Shown here: piece by piece, positions 1 to 6,511 of the stretch
How the letters are laid out: each line of letters opens with the position of its first letter
Numbering within the stretch: position 1 is the stretch's first letter
Source of the DNA: Synergistaceae bacterium
GTDB taxonomy: Bacteria > Synergistota > Synergistia > Synergistales > Thermovirgaceae
Length of the DNA stretch: 11,359 nt
Direction of reading: 5' to 3'
Assembly: GCA_003446665.1 (NCBI GenBank)
Contig: DMCT01000112.1
Location: 9,949 to 21,307, forward strand
Program-made: the position numbers and the translations under genes
The notes under the pieces: generated by a model
Seen by the model: the letters and a program-made list of their open reading frames with translations, nothing else
Databases searched by the model: none
Told to the model about the DNA's origin: nothing

Positions 1-997
1 TTGCAAAGGAAGGGCCTATAACAGTTACGCCCGGAATCTCTTGCAGGTCTTCAAAAATTCTTTTCGCCAGAATGTGTTCGTATCGGGCAAGACGCTCCAT
101 GGCTTGAACGATTTTTTTCCTGAGGTTTTCCCCTTCGCCGAATGTCGCTATATATTCCACTGCAGCACCCGCACCGGAGATGGCCGCGTGGTTCAGCGTG
201 CCAGTCTCTATACAGTAGGGGGCACGCTGTTCCTGCGTACGGAGCCGGTAAGCGGGTATGGAATCGAGCAGGCCTTCCCTGCTGTAAAGGATGCCCAAAT
301 GGGTCCCATAAAACTTGTAGGCCGAACACAGAAGGAAATCCACACCAAGACTGCTGACATCTATGGGAAAATGCGGAGCATAGTGGACGGCATCCACCAA
401 AAGCCACGCACCAACCTGGTAGCTCATCTGCCGAACCTTACGCACATTGTTGACGGTCCCGGTGGTATTGGCGGAAAACCCCATAGCAACAAGGCGCGTG
501 TTATCATTGAGCTTCGATTCCAGGTCTTCGTAATCGAGCGTGGCGTCATCCTTTATGCGCACCTCTCGAACTACAATGCCCTCTTCCCTGAGAGCTATCC
601 ACGGGCCCCTGTTGGCTTCGTGATCAAGCTGGGTAATGAGAATTTCGTCTCCTGGTTGGAAATGCTTGCCCAGGGCGCGGCTGAGCATATAGTTCAGTGT
701 GGTCATGTTATGGCCGAAAGAGATATTTTTCCCGGATCCAGCACCTAGAAAGGCGGCGAGCTTATAGCGTGTTTCTTCTATCATTGCATCGGATTCGTTA
801 GTAGTGATAAAAAAACCGTGGGTGTTGGAATTGCATGTCTTGTAATACCAGGAAACCGCGTCGATGACCTGCCGTGGCACCTGCGTTCCACCGGGACCGT
901 CAAGGTAAGCCAGGGGATAACCGTTGTGAGTCCTCTCCAGCGACGGGAAATCTTTCCTTCTTTCGATAAAATCGGCAAAACTGCTCAGATCGTTCAT
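1..997 (-). CDS. Class V aminotransferase, cysteine-desulfurase-like (VC1184 subfamily), partial
   Basis: PLP-dependent enzyme of the class V aminotransferase / cysteine desulfurase fold, closest by motif to the VC1184-type subfamily whose physiological substrate is uncertain. Translating the minus strand from ATG at 997 gives 332 residues with no stop before the window edge, so about 60-80 C-terminal residues are missing. Motifs in order: YLDGPGGTQVP (31-41), NSNTHGFF (56-63), FGHNMTTLNYMLSRALG (94-110), GDEI and LDHEAN (H126, expected to stack on PLP), VDAVHYAPH (D202, expected to contact the PLP ring nitrogen), SAYKF (K228, the Schiff-base lysine) and ETGTLNH (264-270). An AAAGGAG site lies 9 nt before the ATG. 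It is divergent from the HD-domain gene. No SufE/U or IscU-type scaffold gene is nearby, so an Fe-S role is not supported. The seven-T run at codons 61-64 stays in frame. The family call is firm; the substrate is not known. Confidence 0.9.
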   Translation of the reverse strand, partial: MNDLSSFADFIERRKDFPSLERTHNGYPLAYLDGPGGTQVPRQVIDAVSWYYKTCNSNTHGFFITTNESDAMIEETRYKLAAFLGAGSGKNISFGHNMTTLNYMLSRALGKHFQPGDEILITQLDHEANRGPWIALREEGIVVREVRIKDDATLDYEDLESKLNDNTRLVAMGFSANTTGTVNNVRKVRQMSYQVGAWLLVDAVHYAPHFPIDVSSLGVDFLLCSAYKFYGTHLGILYSREGLLDSIPAYRLRTQEQRAPYCIETGTLNHAAISGAGAAVEYIATFGEGENLRKKIVQAMERLARYEHILAKRIFEDLQEIPGVTVIGPSFA

Positions 998-1030
998 GGG
1001 TCAGTCTCCTTTATGGGAATTTGCATTTCA

Positions 1031-1058
1031 GTGACAGGACTGTCCTTAATCGTATACC
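1031..1058 (+). promoter_or_regulatory. Possible sigma-70 promoter for HD/flavoprotein operon
   Basis: GTGACA (5 of 6 matches to the -35 consensus) is followed after 16 bp by TATACC (4 of 6). Transcription would begin near 1065, about 70 nt before the HD-gene ATG. The AGGACTGTCCT inverted repeat sits in the spacer. This rests on the match alone; minus-strand TTGCAA with TATACG is an equally weak candidate for the divergent gene. Confidence 0.3.
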
Positions 1059-1120
1059 ATGAGTTGCAAAAGTTGCAATCTGCGCTAACTTAATGTCGGG
1101 AATCAAAGCAAAACAAGCCA

Positions 1121-1126
1121 AAGGAG
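1121..1126 (+). promoter_or_regulatory. Ribosome binding site fixing the HD-gene start
   Basis: AAGGAG lies 8 nt before ATG 1135. The longer in-frame ATG at 1093 has no such site in front of it, so 1135 is the preferred start. Confidence 0.75.
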
Positions 1127-1134
1127 CATGGGAA

Positions 1135-1731
1135 ATGGACCACGAAAGAAAAGAACGAATCCTGGATTTTCTCCTTTTTGTGGATAAAGCAAAAACTGTG
1201 GAACGTGCCGGTTACGTCGGAGAAACAGGCCGACACGAAACGGATGCCGAACATATGTGGCATACAGCCCTTTGGGCTATGCTCCTTCACCGCGAAATCG
1301 ATTTTCCTGTCGACTTGCAGCACGTTTTGTGCCTTATCCTGGTTCATGACCTGGTAGAGATCTATGCAGGCGACACCTACGCCTATGACACAAAAGGCAA
1401 AAAAAATCAAAACGCCCGCGAAGAAGAAGCGGCAGGCAAACTTTTTTCCCGTTTGCCGGAAGATCTTGCAAGATGGCTTCAAGGCCTCTGGAAAGAATTC
1501 GAAGCGGCAATTACGCCGGAAGCCCGCTTTGCAAAGGCGCTCGACCATCTCCAGGGATTTTCGCAAAATTGTATCTCCAAAGGCGCTTCCTGGAAGGAAA
1601 ACGGGATTACCCGGGAAAGAACCTTTGAGAGAACGGACTTGCCCCGTAAAACGGATCCGGCACTGGCCGATATGGTCGAAAGTCTTTACGCCATCGCTGA
1701 CGCCTCCAATGCCTGGCCGGAGGTGGATTGA
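1135..1731 (+). CDS. HD-domain metal-dependent phosphohydrolase (HD_3, YfbR/HDDC2-like)
   Basis: Predicted cytoplasmic metal-dependent phosphohydrolase of 198 residues. Characterised relatives (YfbR, HDDC2) are 5'-deoxynucleotidases that dephosphorylate dNMPs. Visible metal and catalytic residues from the 1135 start are H40 in DAEHMWHTAL, H71-D72 in ILVHDLVEIYAGD, E75, D80, and D137 in FAKALDHLQ; R23 may match the catalytic arginine of YfbR. The length is typical of the family. An in-frame ATG at 1093 would add 14 residues of no family character and lacks a ribosome binding site. It is followed after 2 nt by the flavoprotein gene, so the two are very likely co-transcribed. The HD-fold assignment is strong; the nucleotide substrate is inferred from relatives only. 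Confidence 0.88.
   Translation: MDHERKERILDFLLFVDKAKTVERAGYVGETGRHETDAEHMWHTALWAMLLHREIDFPVDLQHVLCLILVHDLVEIYAGDTYAYDTKGKKNQNAREEEAAGKLFSRLPEDLARWLQGLWKEFEAAITPEARFAKALDHLQGFSQNCISKGASWKENGITRERTFERTDLPRKTDPALADMVESLYAIADASNAWPEVD
1719..1723 (+). promoter_or_regulatory. Ribosome binding site fixing the flavoprotein start
   Basis: GGAGG inside the last codons of the HD gene lies 10 nt before ATG 1734. It is too close (4 nt) to the in-frame TTG at 1728, so ATG 1734 is preferred. Confidence 0.65.
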
Positions 1732-1733
1732 AA

Positions 1734-3005
1734 ATGCACTCTTTTGATTTGTGCATAATCGGCGCCGGGCCGGCAGGTCTTTTGGCGGGTATAATAGCGG
1801 CGTCGGCGGGATCAAGGGTTATCCTGCTTGAGAAAAACCCTGAAGCCGGTAAAAAACTGCTTCTGACGGGAAAAGGTCGTTGCAACCTCACCCACGCGGC
1901 ATCTTCCGCAAAGGAAATTACAGAAGCCTTTGGCAAAAACGGCAGATTCCTGCATTCTGGACTCTCACGTTTCGGGATAGCGGAAACTTTCAGGTTCTTC
2001 GAAAACCTGGGGATACCACTGAAAGTGGAACGAGGAAACCGCGTATTTCCGGAATCAGGGTCCGCGAAAGATGTGCGTGACCGGCTCCTTGAAGAATTTT
2101 CCCGTAAGGGTGGCGTCTTTCGTATGAATTGCCCTGTCCACGCATTGGAGACATCCCCTCGCATGGTTAATCGCGTCCTCCTAAAAGACAAGAGCGTAAT
2201 CGAGGCTTCCCGTTTTATCATCGCCACCGGAGGCCTTTCATACCCACGGACCGGTTCGACAGGTGATGGTTACCGTTGGGCGAAAACCCTCGGACACACG
2301 ATAAATCCAACGTTACCGGCTTTGTCGCCGGTACGGCTTGCAGAAGGTTGGGTTCGCGAGGTTTCGGGTTTATCGCTGAAAAATGTGCGTCTTACGCTTC
2401 TTGTAGACGGCAAGGAAACAGAATCACGCTTCGGCGAGCTTGATTTCACCCCTTTCGGCATTAGCGGACCCATTGGTATGGATTTGTCGCGTAATATCGG
2501 TTACGCTCTGAATCAACAGCAAAAAACGGAGTTGAAACTGGACCTTAAACCCGCACTGGATTTTAAAAGCCTCGACCGCAGAATTCTCAGGGAATTGAAT
2601 GTAGCCGGTTCCAAACCAATTTCCGCGGTCCTTGAAACGCTTATGCCCAAAAAGCTCATCCCTCCTTTTGCAAGACTCTGCTCACTGTCCCTCGAGCAGA
2701 AAACGGCAACATTGACAAAAGAAAAGAGGCTCGAGCTATCAAGGCTGCTTAAGGCCGTTACCCTGAAGCCTCTTTCTCTTTTGGGTTTCAAGTGGTCTTT
2801 GATAACTTCCGGTGGGATATCTCTTGATGAGGTAGACCCGCGAACCATGGCGTCGAAATTGACGGAAAACCTGTACTTCGCGGGAGAAATACTCGACCTG
2901 GACGCTCCCACCGGAGGTTACAACCTGCAGGCATGCTGGACCACAGGCTACGTCGCCGGGATATCTGCAGCCGCTTTACCACCAGGATGTCACAGAAATT
3001 CATAA
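1734..3005 (+). CDS. NAD(P)/FAD-dependent oxidoreductase, BaiN/HI0933 (YhiN) family
   Basis: Flavoprotein of 423 residues, normal for the BaiN/HI0933/YhiN family, whose members are annotated as FAD-dependent oxidoreductases. BaiN itself reduces bile-acid intermediates, but most members have unknown substrates. The N-terminus has the dinucleotide-binding fold: IIGAGPAGLLAG (8-19) with E33 ending the second strand, then the family signature GKKLLLTGKGRCNLTH (39-54). Later motifs are ATGGLSYPRTGSTGDG (164-179), FTPFGISGP (238-246), and the C-terminal FAD-binding stretch TSGGISLDEVDP (358-369), FAGEILDLDAPTGGYNLQ (382-399) and CWTTGYVAG (401-409). It is the second gene of an operon with the HD phosphohydrolase. 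Its last 16 nt overlap the convergent hydroxyacid dehydrogenase gene. The family is certain; the physiological reaction is not. Confidence 0.93.
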   Translation: MHSFDLCIIGAGPAGLLAGIIAASAGSRVILLEKNPEAGKKLLLTGKGRCNLTHAASSAKEITEAFGKNGRFLHSGLSRFGIAETFRFFENLGIPLKVERGNRVFPESGSAKDVRDRLLEEFSRKGGVFRMNCPVHALETSPRMVNRVLLKDKSVIEASRFIIATGGLSYPRTGSTGDGYRWAKTLGHTINPTLPALSPVRLAEGWVREVSGLSLKNVRLTLLVDGKETESRFGELDFTPFGISGPIGMDLSRNIGYALNQQQKTELKLDLKPALDFKSLDRRILRELNVAGSKPISAVLETLMPKKLIPPFARLCSLSLEQKTATLTKEKRLELSRLLKAVTLKPLSLLGFKWSLITSGGISLDEVDPRTMASKLTENLYFAGEILDLDAPTGGYNLQACWTTGYVAGISAAALPPGCHRNS

Positions 3006-3982
3006 TCCGCAGGATCCACTATGCCTTTCGGCTTTTCACCTTCAAGAAATCTGCGTACGTTTTCTGCGGCACGCCGTACAGCGATAGGGTAAATTTCCGG
3101 AACCATGTTGGAGTTGTGAGGAGAACCAAGGATATTCTCCAGTTCGAAAAAAGGATAGTTCAGCTTGAACTCCCCATGCACATGCGGCTCTACCCACCAG
3201 GCATCTATACCCACCTTGAAATCGGGGTTTTTCAGCATGTGTTCGTAAAGAGCTTCTTCCTGGATTACAGGTCCCCTGGCCGGGTTGATAAGTATGGCGT
3301 TGGGTTTCATTTTTTCGAGCTCGGCTTTGCCTATGAGACCTTTAGTGTATCTCGTCAATGGAACGGCAATGACTACAACATCGGATTCTGCGAGCAACCT
3401 GCCGAGATCTTTCATGGTCCCTATAAAATCCACGGCTTCGTCTGTCTTACCGCTGGTGTTGATAGCCATAATTCTCATCCCGAAGGCTTTCATCAAGCCA
3501 GCGGTGGCCTTTCCTATCCCCCCGAAACCAATTATCCCGGCCGTTTTCCCATGGAACCATGTGCTGTAACCCTCTCGGCTGAACTCTCCCCTTTTCAGCT
3601 CGTTGTGGCGTTTTAGTAAATTCTTGCCCAAGGCGAGCATCATACCTATGATGTGTTCAGCCATCGGTTCCGACCAGGCTCCAGCGTTGGCGCAAATCAT
3701 CACTGATTGAGGCAACACGTCATAAGGGACGGCATCTACACCAGCCAGAAGGGTCTGTATCATTGTCCCATCCCTAAGCAGTCGGAATTCTTCCTTTTCC
3801 AGCTCGTTGTGAACCATGAACGACAAAAGGGCGTCCACTTCCTTAAGTCGGGCTTTTCTTTCTCTGGTTTCGAGATCTTCCAGGAAAATTATTTCAGCCA
3901 CGTCATTCAAGACTTCGTACACAGGTTCTTTCCATCCCTGTTCGGGATGGAAAGTAACAATTACCTCTTTTTTGTTTCTCAC
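2990..3982 (-). CDS. D-isomer-specific 2-hydroxyacid dehydrogenase
   Basis: Cytoplasmic NAD(P)H-dependent reductase of 330 residues, interconverting a 2-oxoacid and a D-2-hydroxyacid. Motifs: glycine-rich Rossmann turn GFGGIGKA (152-159), then the catalytic triad R236 in NPARGPVIQEEAL, E265 in IDAWWVEP and H289 in SPHNSN. The second Rossmann strand ends INTSGK (174-179) rather than in the usual aspartate, which leans towards NADP(H), though this is inference. The start is GTG at 3982 with AAAGGAG 9 nt upstream. It follows the PLP trans-sulfuration gene after 48 nt on the same strand and is probably co-transcribed; if that enzyme is a gamma-lyase making 2-oxobutyrate, this dehydrogenase could act on the product. 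Substrate (2-oxobutyrate, glyoxylate, hydroxypyruvate or other) cannot be read from sequence. Confidence 0.93.
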   Translation of the reverse strand: MRNKKEVIVTFHPEQGWKEPVYEVLNDVAEIIFLEDLETRERKARLKEVDALLSFMVHNELEKEEFRLLRDGTMIQTLLAGVDAVPYDVLPQSVMICANAGAWSEPMAEHIIGMMLALGKNLLKRHNELKRGEFSREGYSTWFHGKTAGIIGFGGIGKATAGLMKAFGMRIMAINTSGKTDEAVDFIGTMKDLGRLLAESDVVVIAVPLTRYTKGLIGKAELEKMKPNAILINPARGPVIQEEALYEHMLKNPDFKVGIDAWWVEPHVHGEFKLNYPFFELENILGSPHNSNMVPEIYPIAVRRAAENVRRFLEGEKPKGIVDPADYEFL

Positions 3983-4009
3983 TCTGGGCCACTCCTTTCA
4001 TTCTCCATT

Positions 4010-4035
4010 CCTGACCGGTCTTTACGCCAATCAGG
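4010..4035 (-). repeat. Intergenic stem-loop between PLP enzyme and dehydrogenase genes
   Basis: On the minus strand, CCTGATTGG (4035-4027) pairs with CCGGTCAGG (4018-4010) across an 8-nt loop: 9 pairs, two of them G-U. It starts at the stop codon of the PLP enzyme gene and has no T-run after it. It is therefore more likely a processing or attenuation hairpin than a full terminator. Confidence 0.4.
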
Positions 4036-5212
4036 CCTCAACAAGTTCATCAAGGGCTTTTTCCAGATCCTGCCACACCGTCTCCGGTGTTTCAATTCCG
4101 GCGGATAGTCTGACGAGGCCGCCGGTAATCCCCGAACTTATCCTGGTATCTGCCGGGACTGACCTGTGTGAGGTTTTAGCGGGATGGGAAAGCGTGGTTT
4201 TGACAGCCGCGAGGCTTGGTAAAAGCTCCACATTTTCCAGGTTTCGCACAAGTCGAGAAACACCTTCTTCTCCTCCTGCAACCTCGAAACTCAGCATACC
4301 GCCGAAGCCGTTTCGGAGCAATTTCCGTGCGATCCCGTATGATGCATTCCTTTCCAGACCTGGATAAAATACTTTCTGCACCGCCGGGTGCCTTTCGAGC
4401 TTACGAGCCAGGTGAAGAGCATTTTCGGCATGCTTTTCCATCCTGAGTGGGAAGGTCTTGAGTCCTCTTAAAGTTAGCCAGGCATCGAAGGGGCTCATGC
4501 ATCCGCCCATCAATGTACGAAATTTTCCGACCGTCTCTATATCCGCGGCAGAACCTCCGGCCATCCCACCTGTCACGTCGCTGTGTCCGTTAAGGTACTT
4601 TGTAAGGCTTTCAAGAACAATATGTGCCCCTTCCTCGATTGGACGGCAAAAGGCCGGGGTGGCGAAGGTATTGTCCACTACAACCCGGCAATTGTATTTT
4701 TTCGCCTCCTCGCAAAGTCTGGGGATATCAGACACTTCCATCAGTGGGTTCGATATGGTTTCGACATAAAGTATCCTTGTGTTTTCACGAAAGTAGGATT
4801 CGATATCATCCGTTTCCAGCAACTCCACAAAATCGACTTTAACCCCCCAGGAAGGTAGTAATTCCCCAAACAATTTGTGGGTTTCTCCGTAAAGTACTTT
4901 GGACGCCAAAACATGGTCGCCCGGTTTAACAAGCGAACATATAGTCGTGGTGATGGCCGCCATCCCTGACGAAAACGCAAGAACACGCTCTGCTCTTTCA
5001 AGAAGGGCGAGCTCCTCCTCAAGGAGACGGACAGTGGGGTTTGACGTACGAGAATAGACATAACCAGGTTTATCTCCCTCGTAAACGGCATCTACATCCT
5101 CGAGGGTTTCAAAGGAAAACACCGAGGTAGCATATATCGGCGGGACTTCCGGTCTAGTAATACCGCACCCAGCTATTCCGACTTTTTCTGCGGTTGACTT
5201 TTTTTTCTCCAT
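4031..5212 (-). CDS. Cys/Met-metabolism (trans-sulfuration family) PLP enzyme
   Basis: PLP-dependent enzyme of the cystathionine gamma-synthase / cystathionine gamma-lyase / methionine gamma-lyase / O-acetylhomoserine sulfhydrylase family. It has 393 residues, typical length. Motifs: YVYSRTSNPTVRLLEE (51-66, Y53 and R55 for phosphate contacts from the neighbouring subunit), SSGMAAI (81-87), LYGETHKLF (107-115, active-site Y108), ETISNPLMEV (151-160), VVVDNTFATP (177-186, D180), SLTKYLNGHSD (202-212, Schiff-base K205), SHPAKTSHRSVP (342-353) and GLVRLSAGIE (365-374, R368). Residue 110 is Glu where methionine gamma-lyases usually have the functional Cys, which argues against a classical one. 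An AAGGAG site 10 nt ahead supports ATG 5212 over the in-frame GTG 5221. Exact reaction undecided: gamma-lyase or gamma-synthase. Confidence 0.92.
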   Translation of the reverse strand: MEKKKSTAEKVGIAGCGITRPEVPPIYATSVFSFETLEDVDAVYEGDKPGYVYSRTSNPTVRLLEEELALLERAERVLAFSSGMAAITTTICSLVKPGDHVLASKVLYGETHKLFGELLPSWGVKVDFVELLETDDIESYFRENTRILYVETISNPLMEVSDIPRLCEEAKKYNCRVVVDNTFATPAFCRPIEEGAHIVLESLTKYLNGHSDVTGGMAGGSAADIETVGKFRTLMGGCMSPFDAWLTLRGLKTFPLRMEKHAENALHLARKLERHPAVQKVFYPGLERNASYGIARKLLRNGFGGMLSFEVAGGEEGVSRLVRNLENVELLPSLAAVKTTLSHPAKTSHRSVPADTRISSGITGGLVRLSAGIETPETVWQDLEKALDELVEA

Positions 5213-5222
5213 AAAAACCACG

Positions 5223-5228
5223 CTCCTT
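5223..5228 (-). promoter_or_regulatory. Ribosome binding site fixing the PLP-enzyme start
   Basis: Minus-strand AAGGAG lies 10 nt before ATG 5212 and only 1 nt before GTG 5221, so translation should start at 5212. The stretch 5229-5338 upstream holds no clear minus-strand promoter; TAAAAT near 5310 lacks a matching -35 box. Confidence 0.6.
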
Positions 5229-5338
5229 CTTATATAAAACCTGGTCAGTACTTTTGGAAAGCTCCTTTCATTTTTTATGCACTTTATGCCAAGGCTGCAG
5301 TAACACCCTATATTTTACGATACTTCGCAGCTTCTGCC

Positions 5339-5367
5339 TTGCCGAACGGATCAAGATGTGTTATTTT
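5339..5367 (+). promoter_or_regulatory. Extended -10 promoter for the tup operon
   Basis: TTGCCG (4 of 6) is followed after exactly 17 bp by TATTTT (4 of 6), with a TG dinucleotide one base before the -10 box. Predicted transcription start is near 5374, right at the 5' edge of the riboswitch. That agreement supports the call. Confidence 0.5.
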
Positions 5368-5370
5368 CTT

Positions 5371-5480
5371 CTTGACCTCCGAGCCTTTGCTCCTGTAGGC
5401 GCAATGTCAATGGAGCCAGGCCGCAGGGTACTCCTGGAAACAGGAGTGCCTCCCGTAATTGGAAAGGAGGGATCGAGCCT
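5371..5480 (+). ncRNA. Moco/Tuco riboswitch aptamer (Moco RNA motif) upstream of tupA
   Basis: Cis-regulatory RNA of the Moco RNA motif family, which controls molybdenum/tungsten cofactor and transport genes. It matches the E. coli moaA leader as I recall it: AGCCTTTGC (5382-5390), a hairpin GCTCC (5389-5393) with GGAGC (5412-5416), the GGCCG core (5419-5423), a second hairpin ACTCCTG / CAGGAGT closed by GAAA (5430-5447), and the conserved 3' part CCTCCCGT (5449-5456) with TTGGAAAGG (5459-5467). An outer stem is possible between 5371-5380 and 5466-5477 (10 pairs with a 2-nt bulge). The downstream tungstate transporter genes fit the known gene set of this RNA. Whether it senses Moco or the tungsten form cannot be decided by eye. 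Confidence 0.85.
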
Positions 5481-5489
5481 AATCTGTGA

Positions 5490-5517
5490 AAAGGCCGCCT
5501 TCCTGGCGGTTTTTTTT
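5490..5517 (+). terminator. Intrinsic terminator, probable riboswitch expression platform
   Basis: CCGCC (5495-5499) pairs with GGCGG (5505-5509) over a TTCCT loop; flanking AAAAGG can extend the stem into the T-run (eight T, 5510-5517). It sits between the aptamer and the tupA ribosome binding site, as expected for premature termination when the cofactor is plentiful. Confidence 0.85.
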
Positions 5518-5567
5518 GTGGGGAGGTTTTTTAGCTTGCAAAAAACACTACTGGGGAGGTATGAAGG

Positions 5568-6392
5568 ATGAAAAAAATTTTTGCCATTCTGGCGGCTGTC
5601 GTTCTTGTTTTCTCAATATCTTTTGTCGCTTGGGCCGATACACCGGTACTTATGATGGCAACCACTACCAGCACAGACAACACTGGACTTCTCGACGAGT
5701 TGGCCCCAGCTTTCCAGGAAGCCACTGGAATCGAGCTTCGTTGGACATCGGTGGGAACAGGGAAAGCATTGGAACTCGGGAAAAACTGCGACGTAGACGT
5801 TTTGCTGGTCCATGCCCCCGACCTCGAAAAAGCCTTCGTGTCAGAAGGATACGGTGTCAACAGGAAAGAAGTAATGTATAACGATTTCGTTATTATCGGA
5901 CCACCTTCCGATCCTGCTGACGTCAAGGATATGACCGTAGTCGAGGCCCTGAAAACGATCCATTCAAAGAAAGCGCTCTTTGCCAGCCGGGGCGACAATT
6001 CCGGAACGCACGCAAAGGAGCTCGGACTTTGGAAAATCGCCGGGATCAATGAACCGGACAAAGAGTCCTGGTATATCCAGACAGGACAGGGTATGCTCAA
6101 TACGATAAATATCGCGGCGGAACGTGATGCATATACACTCACTGACAGGGGGACCTTCATCAAGTACGAAGCAAATCATGACGGTAATCCTCCGCTCGTC
6201 ATCCTGGTGGAAGGCGATGAATCGCTCTTCAACCAGTACAGCGTGATCGCCATCAACCCAAAGCGTTGCAATAACGTCAAATACGATCTCGCCATGAAGT
6301 TCATCGAGTGGATGACTTCCGAAGAAGCCCAGAAAAAGATTGCCGATTTTCGGCTGCTCGGCAAACAGCTATTCGTTCCAAACGCCAAATAG
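5568..6392 (+). CDS. tupA: Tungstate ABC transporter, substrate-binding protein
   Basis: Exported tungstate-binding protein that delivers the oxyanion to the TupB permease. It has 274 residues. An N-terminal signal peptide (KK, hydrophobic run 4-21, AWA-D cleavage near 23/24) has no lipobox Cys, so the protein is probably periplasmic, or anchored by an uncleaved helix in a monoderm. TupA hallmarks: TTTSTDNTGLL (32-42), VGTGKALELG (62-71), NDFVIIGPPSDPA (105-117), ASRGDNSGTH (139-148) and LTDRGTF (191-197). These differ from ModA and fit the tungstate-specific family. ATG 5568 has GGAGGT 7 nt upstream; the ATG at 5561 is in another frame. It is the first gene of tupABC and lies behind a Moco-type riboswitch and terminator. 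A hairpin after the stop may set its expression above that of tupBC. Confidence 0.94.
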   Translation: MKKIFAILAAVVLVFSISFVAWADTPVLMMATTTSTDNTGLLDELAPAFQEATGIELRWTSVGTGKALELGKNCDVDVLLVHAPDLEKAFVSEGYGVNRKEVMYNDFVIIGPPSDPADVKDMTVVEALKTIHSKKALFASRGDNSGTHAKELGLWKIAGINEPDKESWYIQTGQGMLNTINIAAERDAYTLTDRGTFIKYEANHDGNPPLVILVEGDESLFNQYSVIAINPKRCNNVKYDLAMKFIEWMTSEEAQKKIADFRLLGKQLFVPNAK

Positions 6393-6457
6393 AACATCCT
6401 TTCAATTGCGGAGAGAAAATATATTTTAAAATTAACCATAATTAGTCTATGAGGCGG

Positions 6458-6495
6458 TTACGGCGCCGGTTTTCTCTTCCGGCGCCGTAATTTTC
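6458..6495 (+). terminator. Strong hairpin (partial terminator or attenuator) between tupA and tupB
   Basis: TTACGGCGCCGG (6458-6469) pairs perfectly with CCGGCGCCGTAA (6479-6490), 12 bp with a 9-nt loop, followed by only TTTTC. It lies 66 nt after tupA and 22 nt before tupB. The short T-run suggests leaky termination or 3'-end protection that favours tupA transcripts. Confidence 0.65.
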
Positions 6496-6511
6496 GGCGG
6501 GAAGTGAAAAT

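Larger units (their letters stand above)
998..1134. other. Divergent intergenic region between aminotransferase and HD gene
   Basis: This 137-bp spacer separates two divergently read genes. It contains both ribosome binding sites, two TTGCAA palindromes 9 bp apart (1064-1069 and 1073-1078), an 11-bp inverted repeat AGGACTGTCCT (1036-1046) and a GTATAC palindrome (1052-1057). These could be promoter and operator elements for either gene, but none matches a regulator I can name. Confidence 0.4.

Noticed and set aside
41..748. 235-codon plus-strand ORF near the left edge
   Set aside because: It lies opposite the aminotransferase gene, whose minus-strand translation carries all family motifs; the plus-strand product has no recognisable motifs or ribosome binding site.
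1..997. A frameshift in the aminotransferase gene at the T7 run near 813-819
   Set aside because: Direct translation shows seven T bases keep the frame, with NTHGFF continuing into TTNESD as expected.
1093..1134. Longer HD protein starting at ATG 1093
   Set aside because: There is no ribosome binding site before 1093, while AAGGAG is ideally placed for ATG 1135.
1090..1815. 241-codon minus-strand ORF
   Set aside because: It is antisense to the HD gene and the flavoprotein start, which have clear motifs; the product is unstructured in composition.
2933..3616. 227-codon plus-strand ORF
   Set aside because: It is antisense to the 2-hydroxyacid dehydrogenase gene, with no family motifs.
5213..5338. 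SAM-type riboswitch or T-box ahead of the PLP enzyme gene
   Set aside because: Reading the minus-strand leader, I found no conserved core of either element and no terminator before the start codon.
5254..5571. 105-codon plus-strand ORF upstream of tupA
   Set aside because: It runs through the promoter, riboswitch and terminator, so it is explained by structured RNA; the product looks random.
5531..6163. 210-codon minus-strand ORF
   Set aside because: It is antisense to tupA, whose hallmark motifs are unambiguous.
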